Of a stretch of DNA of 34,785 bases, positions 7,297 to 14,562 are shown piece after piece (positions within the stretch are counted from its first letter, which is position 1; each line of letters opens with the position of its first letter). Under the pieces are notes generated by a model. It saw only the letters and a program-made list of their open reading frames with translations, did not search any database and had not been told where the DNA came from. A program made the position numbers and the translations under genes. The stretch spans positions 1-34,785 of the forward strand of contig CAYSHI010000035.1 in NCBI GenBank assembly GCA_964430745.1, in the 5' to 3' direction. Origin of the DNA: CBDCGW01 sp964430745. Its GTDB lineage: Bacteria > Acidobacteriota > UBA890.

Positions 7297-8700
7297 ATGA
7301 GACGGATACTTGCCGTAGTGCTTGTTGGCTGCCTCGCGGTGGCCTGCGGTGTCTCAGAGGCCCCTCTGAGCTCGACCGGCCGGGACGCGGACCCGAAGAC
7401 CGCCCCCGGCGATGCCGCCACGGCTTCCCCGCCGATCGCCGGCTCCACCTATCGCGCCGCGGCGCTGGCCACCGCCGCGTGGCTCCGCTCGACAGCAATT
7501 CCTGCAGAGCACGGCACGGCATGGCCCGCCGACCCGTACGACACGGCCGCCGTCGTCACGAATCTCTACACCGGCACACCGGGCGTCGTCTTGTTCTTTC
7601 TCGAGCTCGCCGCACACACCCGCGATCAGACCTACCTCGACGATGCGCGCGGGGGGGCCGATTTTCTCATCGCGCGCATGACGGACGGCGGCGATCCGAC
7701 GATGCAGGTCGCCGGCCTCTACACCGGCGTCGCCGGCGTCGGCTTCGTGTTGAACGAGACCTACAAGGCCACCGGCGACACTCGCTATCTAGACGGCGCA
7801 CAGCGGGCTGTCGAGCTGATTCACGAGCAAGCGCGCCAAGCCGGCGACGGTGTTGATTGGGTCGATTCCACCGACATCGTCAGCGGCAGCGCCGGAACGG
7901 GCCTGTTCCTGCTGTACGCCGCGCGGGAATTGAATCACCCGGCCTCGCTGGAGCTTGCCGGGCGCGCCGGTCGGCGGCTCCTCGACGTGGCCGAAGAGCA
8001 CGAAACCGGCCTCGGCTGGCGCATCAACGCGGAATATCCGCGGCTCATGCCCAACTTCTCCCATGGCACCGCCGGCGTGGCCTACTTTCTGGCCGCGCTG
8101 CACGAGGCCACCGGCGACGCGGCTTTTCGGGAAGCCGCGGTGGCCGGCGGCCACCGCCTGCTTTCGCTCGCCGAAACCGAGGGGGACGTCTGCCTGGTGT
8201 TTCACCACACGGAGGGCGGTGAGGAGCTGCAATACCTGAGCTGGTGCCATGGCCCGGCAGGCACGGCGCGCACGTTCTACAAGCTCTGGCAGATCACCGG
8301 CGATCCCATGTGGATGGAATGGACCGTCAGGTCGGCCAACGGCGTGTACGACAGCGGCATTCCGGAGACCCTTACGGAGGGGTTCTGGAACAACGTAGGG
8401 CAGTGCTGCGGCTCCGCGGGTGTTGCCGAGTTCGCCCTGGCCATGCACGCGACTGACGCTCAGCGCCACCATATCGAGTTCGCCGTCCGGGCCGCGGACG
8501 ACCTGCTCGCGCGCGCCACGGCGGAGGGAGGGGGTCTGATGTGGGTGCAGGCCGAGCACCGCGCTCAACCGGAGTTCCTGGTGGCTCAAACGGGGTACAT
8601 GCAGGGGGCCGCGGGTATCGGCATGATGCTCCTACACCTCGACGCTGTGATCGCCGCGCAGGAATCGCCCCGAATCGTTTTTCCGGACACGCCGTACTGA
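7297..8700 (+). CDS. LanC-like lipoprotein (lanthionine cyclase fold)
   Basis: The protein has 467 residues from ATG 7297, with AGGA 7 nt upstream. The N-terminus is a lipoprotein signal peptide with Cys17 (Ala-Val-Ala-Cys) or Cys12 (Leu-Val-Gly-Cys) as the lipid site, so it should be extracytoplasmic. The body has the LanC alpha/alpha-toroid repeat motifs: Tyr-Thr-Gly-Thr-Pro-Gly, Tyr-Thr-Gly-Val-Ala-Gly, Ser-Gly-Ser-Ala-Gly, Ser-His256-Gly-Thr-Ala-Gly, Trp-Cys317-His-Gly-Pro-Ala-Gly, Cys370-Cys371-Gly-Ser-Ala-Gly and Gln-Gly-Ala-Ala-Gly. LanC zinc ligands are Cys, Cys and His (WC.G and CHG); here the second motif is CCG, so Cys371 replaces His. No LanB, LanM or precursor peptide gene is nearby. 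It is unlikely to be a classical lantibiotic cyclase; role unknown. Confidence 0.87.
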   Translation: MRRILAVVLVGCLAVACGVSEAPLSSTGRDADPKTAPGDAATASPPIAGSTYRAAALATAAWLRSTAIPAEHGTAWPADPYDTAAVVTNLYTGTPGVVLFFLELAAHTRDQTYLDDARGGADFLIARMTDGGDPTMQVAGLYTGVAGVGFVLNETYKATGDTRYLDGAQRAVELIHEQARQAGDGVDWVDSTDIVSGSAGTGLFLLYAARELNHPASLELAGRAGRRLLDVAEEHETGLGWRINAEYPRLMPNFSHGTAGVAYFLAALHEATGDAAFREAAVAGGHRLLSLAETEGDVCLVFHHTEGGEELQYLSWCHGPAGTARTFYKLWQITGDPMWMEWTVRSANGVYDSGIPETLTEGFWNNVGQCCGSAGVAEFALAMHATDAQRHHIEFAVRAADDLLARATAEGGGLMWVQAEHRAQPEFLVAQTGYMQGAAGIGMMLLHLDAVIAAQESPRIVFPDTPY

Positions 8701-8733
8701 TCCCTCTGCGACGGACGGGCCCGCGCGGAACCT

Positions 8734-10164
8734 CTACCGGGCCACCGTCACGGCCAGCGAAACGTCCTGTCGCCGATAGAGGCAGATCCCGTTGACGTCC
8801 TCGCACACGTAGTACAAGGCGTATCCGGGCAACTGGTAGCGTCCGCTCGCGGCGTCCGGCGCCTTGATCTCGAGCTCGATCCGGCGCGGCTCGGAGCTGA
8901 CGGTCTCGGGGGGGTTGGGCACGGTAACGGCCCGCCGATCGAGCTGCCAGCCTTCGGGCGCCTCCACCCAGAAGATCAGGTCGTCGACCTCGTTGTTCCA
9001 GTGCGCCTGGATGTCCTCGTTGGGAACGAAGGAGACGTGGGCGCGGGCGCTCGCACCCGGACCGATCGTCCCGGGCACCACGGTCGCCTCTACCGCCACG
9101 TACTCGCCGTTGTCGCGGTAGATGCGATCGTCGAGCTCCGGGGGCTCTATGGCGACATCTTCGACGGTGAACGATTCTTCGGGCCGGGCGAATTCCGCTC
9201 CGCCCGGCTCGACGATCAGCGGGGCCGGCTCCTCGCCGCGCTCGCGGATCTCGTCGCGGGCAGTAGTGACCCAGTCGTAGAACGGATATGGCTTGGTCAA
9301 GCGGGGCCCGTACTGCTGGATGCGGCGTCGCCAGATGTAATTGTTGGGGTCGACGTCCAGGGCGCGCTCCCAGTACTGCACTGCTCGCTGAAAATCCCCC
9401 GGACGAGCGGCGGGGGAGTCGTAGCGCCAGCGATAAGCGACGCCCGTGCGAAACAGGGTGTAGCCATGGTCCGGATCGGCTGCGACGGCACCTTCGAACG
9501 CGGCGATCACGGCGTCCGGGTCGTCGGATGCGCTCCACAGATAGGCCTCTACGGCGGCCGCCGCTTCCGAGGTCATCTCGGGAAGGGAACCCTCGTTCAT
9601 CGCTGGCGTGGCATCCGCCGGCTCGAACCCGGCGTCGATGAAATCCTCGCGCAGACCCTGGAGATCGTCACGCGGCGGCTGAATCTGCCGGATGACACCG
9701 TACTCGTCGATCAGCAGCGTCATCGGCACGACGGTCGTTTCCAACAGGTCGAGCGAGTCGATCAGGATCGGCCATCCCATGTCCTTCCACTGCATGAACA
9801 GACGGGCCCGGTCCGGGTGCTGCTCCTGGATGATCCCTACCTGCTGCAGCTCTCCGCCCCGTTGCCACTCCCTGGTCGCCTCGTGCCACCCGGGCACGTG
9901 CACGCGGCAGCCCGCTCACCACGAGGCGAACACGTGCAGCATCACCTTGCGCCCGCGAAAATCCGACATTCGCGTGGGGGCCCCGTCGCTCAGGGACGGA
10001 AAGGCGAGATCGGGAAACGGCTCGCCCACCGTGAATGGTGCAGCGGGGCGTTGCGGGGAGACGCCGGCGGCGGCCATTATGGACGATCCGGAGGCGCCGA
10101 TGGTGATCAGCACGGTTGCGAGCAATGCGACGAGCGCGACGACGCTTCTTCGGATATCGAGCAT
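8734..10164 (-). CDS. TlpA-like selenoprotein (UxxC) fused to TPR-like and DsbD-alpha-like domains
   Basis: Two same-frame pieces join through TGA at 9916-9918 into a 476-residue protein. Residues 1-30 are a signal peptide or anchor (start ATG 10164). Residues 40-190 form an AhpC-TSA/TlpA redoxin domain: a strand VMLHVFASW leads directly to Sec83-Ala-Gly-Cys86, and the cis-Pro strand (Val-Val-Pro-Met-Thr-Leu-Leu-Ile-Asp) follows in frame. Residues about 205-300 look like TPR helices (Trp-Glu-Arg-Ala-Leu-Asp-Val-Asp-Pro-Asn). The end (about 345-476) is beta-rich and contains Tyr-Tyr-Val-Cys...Gly-Ile-Cys-Leu, resembling the cysteine pair of DsbD alpha domains. A SECIS-like hairpin follows the UGA. 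It is probably a periplasmic thiol/selenol oxidoreductase. The piece after UGA begins at an internal GTG (9903) with no ribosome site, which argues against two genes. Confidence 0.87.
9876..9915 (-). promoter_or_regulatory. Candidate bacterial SECIS element for Sec83
   Basis: On the minus strand, GTGCC (9897-9893) pairs perfectly with GGCAC (9887-9883) around loop CGGGT (9892-9888); one more C-G pair (9898/9882) makes the stem 6 bp. Twenty-three nt separate UGA from the loop, and G is the second loop base. This fits the position and loop rule for bacterial SECIS elements. SelB binding is inferred. Confidence 0.7.
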
Positions 10165-10312
10165 GGCCGTAGCCTGGACCACGGAACGAGAAATTTCCAC
10201 CACCGCACCCGCCTCGGCTTGCCGTAGGGCACGTGTTCGACGCCTGGGTCGTGACGATCGAGAAGCTGAGGCAACAGCGGACACGCGGTAATCAAGGAGA
10301 GCAGGAGGCTTC

Positions 10313-10729
10313 ATGGCCAGAAGTATCGGCGCTATCGCTGCAGGATTGGTCGTTGTCGGCATCGTGGTGGCGGGGATTCAATACGCCACCTCCCTTCTCT
10401 ACCCACTGCCCGAAGGGCTCGATCCCTTCGACCCCGCGTCCGGGGAGGCGCTTCGCGCCCACGCGGAGGGCCTTCCGACCACTGCCTGGCTGCTGGCTTT
10501 CGGCTCCGAGATCATCGGCGTGTTCCTGGGGGCACTCGCCGCGGGCACGGTCGCTGGAAGCCGTAAGAGCATGTTTGCCGGCGTCATCGTGGCGGTCGGT
10601 GTCGTCGGCAGCGTCATGAACTGGGTGAGCTTCGCGCACCCGCTGTGGTACATCGTCGGCCAACTGGTGGGGTATCCGCTGATCTTTTTCGCGGTTTCGC
10701 GAGTGCTGGCGGGGCGGCGCGGCGCTTGA
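10313..10729 (+). CDS. Small four-helix membrane protein, unknown function
   Basis: The protein has 138 residues with AGGAGG 4 nt before ATG 10313. Hydrophobic segments lie at about 5-30, 57-80, 85-105 and 110-130. A polar loop between helices 1 and 2 (Asp-Pro-Phe-Asp-Pro, then Arg-Ala-His-Ala-Glu) is the only soluble part of note. I do not recognise the family. It is divergent from the TlpA-like selenoprotein gene, with 148 bp between starts. Confidence 0.75.
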   Translation: MARSIGAIAAGLVVVGIVVAGIQYATSLLYPLPEGLDPFDPASGEALRAHAEGLPTTAWLLAFGSEIIGVFLGALAAGTVAGSRKSMFAGVIVAVGVVGSVMNWVSFAHPLWYIVGQLVGYPLIFFAVSRVLAGRRGA

Positions 10730-10754
10730 GCCCTTCCGCGGGCCAACCGAGTCG

Positions 10755-11687
10755 TTATCCGCCGGCGGTCATGAACTTCTCGACACGCTCGCGCTCCGAG
10801 GGGGTCAGGACGGCGGGAAACGGCGAACAACGGCGTAATCGGAGGGCTCGCAAGCTGTTGGACACGACGAAACGCTGCAATCGCGGCATCGGATAGCTGC
10901 TCAGGACCCTTTGCCATTCGCGTAGATCCTCGCCGCGCCCTCGCGGACGTTCCCGGAGCACTTCATCGAGGTGGTGTAGAGCCCTTTCAACGAGCGAAGG
11001 ACTTCTCACCAGCATCTCCGCAAGCGCCTGGGCGAAGCGCGCGGATTCGTGGTCAACACCGCCGGGACCCGCTCCTTCGCCCTCCGAGGGGCGCTCGGCG
11101 CCCGGCGGTGGCGGGCCGACGAGCTCCGTGATGTCGTCAGGCTGGATCTCCGGGAGGTTTGCGCGTGTGTAGGCAACGATCTCGATGGTGATATCGAAGC
11201 TGGTCTCGATGAACGAGAGCTTCTCGCGGATTTCCAGCATGAAGAGGGGCAGGTCATCCGCTCGATGTAGCGCGGCGATCTCCAGCGTCTCCCCCGGCTC
11301 GCCCGGCAGCCGGCTGATCCACGCCGACCGCGGGGGCGTGGTCGAGTTCACGACCGCCAGGCGGAGGGCGACGAGAAGGGCCTCGTACCGCCTCCGCTCG
11401 GTGGCGAAGACACTGACCACCGCCTCCGTCAGCGGATCCTCGTGGCGGAGCGCAAAGAGGAAGTTGCGATCGGACCCCGACCTCGTGACGAACCCCGTCG
11501 CAACCAGGCGCTTCAGCGCAAGGCGCGCACCCGGCTCGGTCAGCTCTGCCCGGCTCGCCGCTTCTTTCGCCGACATCGGTTCGTCGACCTCGGCGAGGAC
11601 ACGCAACAAGCGGACGTTCGCCTCCGTGTTCAGGAGATTGTTGAGCGGACTTCTCAGGAAGTCCTGTTTCGCGGCAATGGGGCGCAT
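10755..11687 (-). CDS. Winged-helix protein with degenerate nucleotidyltransferase-like domain
   Basis: I choose ATG 11687 (310 residues); a TTG at 11711 would add eight residues but lies in the AT-rich promoter. Residues 12-80 form a winged helix-turn-helix (Met-Ser-Ala-Lys-Glu-Ala-Ala-Ser-Arg, then Gly-Ala-Arg-Leu-Ala-Leu-Lys-Arg-Leu). The next segment, Arg-Arg-Arg-Tyr-Glu-Ala-Leu-Leu, is typical of wHTH proteins fused to MNT-type nucleotidyltransferases. Where those have G-S-x-A-R-G...D-x-D, this protein has Ser-Arg-Leu-Pro-Gly-Glu...Glu-Thr-Leu-Glu-Ile, so the catalytic Gly-Ser and Asp pair are missing. A proline-rich linker (about 190-210) precedes a basic helical C-terminal domain. It is probably a DNA-binding regulator derived from such an enzyme. 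The domain assignment is from sequence pattern only. Confidence 0.7.
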   Translation of the reverse strand: MRPIAAKQDFLRSPLNNLLNTEANVRLLRVLAEVDEPMSAKEAASRAELTEPGARLALKRLVATGFVTRSGSDRNFLFALRHEDPLTEAVVSVFATERRRYEALLVALRLAVVNSTTPPRSAWISRLPGEPGETLEIAALHRADDLPLFMLEIREKLSFIETSFDITIEIVAYTRANLPEIQPDDITELVGPPPPGAERPSEGEGAGPGGVDHESARFAQALAEMLVRSPSLVERALHHLDEVLRERPRGRGEDLREWQRVLSSYPMPRLQRFVVSNSLRALRLRRCSPFPAVLTPSERERVEKFMTAGG

Positions 11688-11760
11688 AAAATTTAAGTAT
11701 TCTATATCCAATTAATACTGTTATCGGACAACTTAAATAGTTTATCCCGTACCAGGACGG
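11685..11760 (-). promoter_or_regulatory. AT-rich promoter/operator of the winged-helix gene
   Basis: An island of about 65 bp of AT-rich DNA stands out in this GC-rich region, directly before ATG 11687. It has an inverted pair ATTTAAGT (11691-11698) / ACTTAAAT (11731-11738) and a nested inverted pair AGTATT (11696-11701) / AATACT (11714-11719). A minus-strand TTGTCC and a TATAGAAT box about 19 nt apart may be the promoter. There is no Shine-Dalgarno sequence before ATG 11687. Autoregulation by the encoded winged-helix protein is a plausible inference. Confidence 0.5.
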
Positions 11761-12280
11761 GTCCGGAAGGGCGCTCGACGCCTCTGGAGAGAGGTATCTG
11801 GCGGACAACGGTTCCAAAGGTCCTCCGACCATGCCGAAGGACCGTACTCCCGTATCATCGGGGGGGCCGCCCACACGCGGATATCCCGTCGAAACGTATG
11901 GCGCTAGGCTCCTCGAAGTGCCTGGCGGTGTCGGCTCGAGCGCCACCGTACGCCGGCCCCGATCGGCAAGCGCCCGGCGGTGACGGGAAGGCCCCCTTCG
12001 GGACCCGTCCGTCGTATCCGACGCAGGCCCCGGGCAGTCCCTCCTGGTGTCCTGGTCCCGCGCCCTTCGGTGACCATCCGGCGGCGTGAAGGATGTACGA
12101 AACGGGTGCCTGTGTGGCGATCTGAGGCGACCGCGGAGCCGCCCCCGCGCTCACGTCGTTTTTGGCTTCGTGTGCGACACTGTTTTTGATTAACTTAGGA
12201 CGATTTACAGCAACTCAAGATGATTGATACTGACTTTTAGTGAGTTTTCGTGACCTACGGGAAATGGCGAGGAGATTGCC
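11761..12280. other. Intergenic region with AT-rich promoter before the protease gene
   Basis: No convincing gene is present on either strand. The first 400 bp are GC-rich without clear repeats. From about 12170 the DNA becomes AT-rich. A possible sigma-70 promoter on the plus strand is TTTACA (12204-12209) and GATACT (12226-12231) with a 16-nt spacer, 50 nt before the GTG start at 12281. GAGGAG just before the start is the ribosome site. Confidence 0.45.
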
Positions 12281-14413
12281 GTGTTTTCCTATAAATTGCT
12301 GCGCTTAACTGTCATCGCTGCCGCGGCCGTAGCCGCCACCGCCCTCGGTTCCGTGCCAACCCTCGCCGCAGGAGGTGCGGGAGCTGCTCCGCAATCGGCC
12401 CAACAGGCGACGATCGACGGCGTCTTCGAGGTGGTCTGGGGGGATGGTGAACCCGGATCCGGCCTGACCCGCCTCGACTTCCGACTCAGCGAAGACAACG
12501 GTTCGTCGTATGCGCTCCGCGTCGACGACGAGACCCTCGAGGCAGCCGGCGGCTACCTCGACCTCAACGGGCAACGAGTTCGCGTTTCCGGTTCCGTGAC
12601 GAGCATGTCGGCCGCGTTCGGCGCGACCGACCCGGTAATGGATGTCGACTCGGTGCAGAGATCGGACATCTCGCAGCTCCAGGCTCCGGGGCTCAACGCG
12701 GTGACCGGCCCGGTGCCGTGGGTCTCGATCCTGTGCAAGTTCTCCGATGTGGCGGCCGAGCCCAGGTCTCAGAGCTTCGTTCAGACGATCATGGGCGGTG
12801 CCAGTCCAGGACTCGACAACTACTGGCGCGAGAATTCGGACAATCAGATCAACCTCGTGGGCAGCGTCGCGGTGGGCTGGTACACCCTGCCCCACCCGCG
12901 TTCCTATTACCTCCTCAATGGCGGAACTGTCTTCGACAAGAACAAGGCCACGGCCGATTGCACCGCCGCGGCCGACCCGACGATCTATTTCCCGTCGTTC
13001 TCGGGGATCCAGATGCTGTTCAACGACGATCTCGACGGGTACGCCTGGGGTGGCGGTCGCTACCTGACCATCGACGGTGTGTCGAAGTACTACAGCACGA
13101 CCTGGTACCCGCCCTGGGGATACAGCAACCAAGCGGTGCTCGCCCACGAGATCGGTCATGGTCTCGGGCTTCCCCACTCTTCGGGACCGTACTCGGCGAC
13201 GTATGACTCGAAATGGGACGTGATGAGCAACGCCTGGCTGTGCGGCATCAACAGCCACCCGACCTATGGCTGCCTCGCCCAGCACACCATCAGCTATCAC
13301 AAGAATCGACTGGGCTGGATTCCGGCGTCGCAGAGGACAGTGGTCAATCCCGGCAGCGCCGCGACCCTTGACCTGCACCGCCTGAATATCCCGCCGGCAA
13401 GCGGGTATCTGATAGCGGAGGTGCCGATCAGCGGGACCAACGACTACTACACGGTCGAGCGCCGCGAGCTCGTCGGGGCCGACGCCGGCCTCCCGGGGCA
13501 GGCGGTAATCATCCATGAGGTAGACCCGAACCGCTCGCGCACCGCGAACGTCGTGGACCCGGACGGCAACAACGATCCGAACGATGCCTCCGCCATGTGG
13601 CTCCCCGGAGAGACCTTCGTCGACGCCGTCAACGACATCACCGTGACCGTCGGTGCGGGGCTCTCGGTGACCATAACGAATATGGCCACCTCGCCCGCCG
13701 CTTACGTCCTCGACGGTTTCGGCGGCATCCATCCCGGTGGCGTAGCGAGCGCCCCGAGCCCGGCAACGCCGTATTTCGGTTTCGACATCGCCCGTGATAT
13801 CGAGCTCGTCGCCAACGGCTTGTACGTGCTCGACGGCTTTGGCGGCCTTCACGCCGGCGGCGGTGCCCCGACCCTTGCGCCGGGGACCCCGTACTTCGGG
13901 TTCGACGCAGCGGTCGATCTGGAGATGGCGGCCTCCGGTTGCTACGTACTGGACTCATTCGGTGGTGTCCATCCCGGCGCCGGCGCCCCCGTTCCCAACC
14001 CGACAACCCCCTACTTCGGTTTTCCGGCGGCCCGGGATATCGAGGTTGCCGCCACCGGCTATTACGTCCTGGACAACTATGGTGGCGTCCACGCCGGTAG
14101 CGGCGCTCCGGTCTCGAGCCCCTCGACGCCGTATTTCGGCTTCGACTTCGCCCGCGATCTGGAGCTGGGAGCCACAGGCCACTACGTACTCGACGCATTC
14201 GGCGGTGTGCACCTCAGCGGCGGCGCGCCGCCGCTGAGCCCGTCGACGCCGTACTTCGGGTTCGACGTCGCCGTGGATCTGGAGCTGGTAGCCAGCGGTT
14301 ACTACGTGCTCGACGCCTTCGGCGTAGTGCACGCGGGTGGCGGCGCCACGCCGCTCACGCCGGCAACTCCCTACTTCGGTTGGGATATCGCTCGGGACCT
14401 GGAGCTGCAGTAA
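12281..14413 (+). CDS. Secreted M6-like zinc protease with six C-terminal 40-residue repeats
   Basis: The protein has 710 residues, starts with GTG 12281 and has GGCGAGGAG about 7 nt upstream. Residues 1-30 are a Sec signal peptide. The protease domain (about 140-400) has HEIGHGLGLPH (His289, Glu290, His293, His299) and a later Trp-Asp-Val-Met-Ser-Asn segment consistent with a Met-turn; the layout is that of M6/immune-inhibitor-A-like secreted proteases. Residues 475-710 are five full and one shortened 40-residue repeats, each Tyr-Val-Leu-Asp-x-Phe-Gly-Gly-x-His...Pro-Tyr-Phe-Gly-Phe-Asp-x-Ala-x-Asp-Leu-Glu-Leu. These resemble beta-propeller or carbohydrate-binding-like repeats. It is probably an extracellular degradative enzyme. 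Confidence 0.88.
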   Translation: MFSYKLLRLTVIAAAAVAATALGSVPTLAAGGAGAAPQSAQQATIDGVFEVVWGDGEPGSGLTRLDFRLSEDNGSSYALRVDDETLEAAGGYLDLNGQRVRVSGSVTSMSAAFGATDPVMDVDSVQRSDISQLQAPGLNAVTGPVPWVSILCKFSDVAAEPRSQSFVQTIMGGASPGLDNYWRENSDNQINLVGSVAVGWYTLPHPRSYYLLNGGTVFDKNKATADCTAAADPTIYFPSFSGIQMLFNDDLDGYAWGGGRYLTIDGVSKYYSTTWYPPWGYSNQAVLAHEIGHGLGLPHSSGPYSATYDSKWDVMSNAWLCGINSHPTYGCLAQHTISYHKNRLGWIPASQRTVVNPGSAATLDLHRLNIPPASGYLIAEVPISGTNDYYTVERRELVGADAGLPGQAVIIHEVDPNRSRTANVVDPDGNNDPNDASAMWLPGETFVDAVNDITVTVGAGLSVTITNMATSPAAYVLDGFGGIHPGGVASAPSPATPYFGFDIARDIELVANGLYVLDGFGGLHAGGGAPTLAPGTPYFGFDAAVDLEMAASGCYVLDSFGGVHPGAGAPVPNPTTPYFGFPAARDIEVAATGYYVLDNYGGVHAGSGAPVSSPSTPYFGFDFARDLELGATGHYVLDAFGGVHLSGGAPPLSPSTPYFGFDVAVDLELVASGYYVLDAFGVVHAGGGATPLTPATPYFGWDIARDLELQ
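13703..14410 (+). repeat. Six in-frame 120-bp coding repeats
   Basis: Repeats start at residues 475, 515, 555, 595, 635 and 675 of the protease, each 40 codons (the last 36). The most constant parts are Tyr-Val-Leu-Asp at the start, Thr-Pro-Tyr-Phe-Gly-Phe in the middle and Asp-Leu/Ile-Glu near the end. Nucleotide identity is clearly lower than protein identity, so these are old repeats kept by selection. Confidence 0.9.
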
Positions 14414-14433
14414 GCACGCCATTGACGGAAGTT

Positions 14434-14547
14434 CACCCCGCCGAGGCCGGACCACCCCGCGAGACGGGGCCGCCCCGGGAGACGGGAGTCACCCCGCCGG
14501 GACGAAGCCACCCCGCGAGACGGGAGCCGCCCCGCTGACGGGCGGGG
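14434..14547. repeat. Degenerate 19-bp tandem repeat between protease and hrpB
   Basis: Units related to CACCCCGCGAGACGGGAGC begin at 14434, 14453, 14471, 14490, 14509 and 14528. Each contains CCCCG and a GACGGG that can pair as small hairpins. The block fills most of the 150 bp between two genes on the same strand and could reduce read-through. It is a different unit from the repeat at 4903. Confidence 0.75.
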
Positions 14548-14562
14548 GCTAAGCTTGGGGGC

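Noticed and set aside
8372..9538. 388-codon minus-strand frame overlapping the LanC-like gene and the TlpA-like selenoprotein
   Set aside because: It is a frame-shadow of the selenoprotein, very rich in Arg/Gly/Pro, with no domain pattern.
11855..12154. Possible small genes in the gap before the M6-like protease
   Set aside because: Both strands give Pro/Gly/Ala-rich frames without ribosome sites or recognisable motifs.
12305..13852. 515-codon minus-strand frame opposite the M6-like protease
   Set aside because: It is a GC-driven antisense shadow; the plus-strand frame has the active site and repeats.
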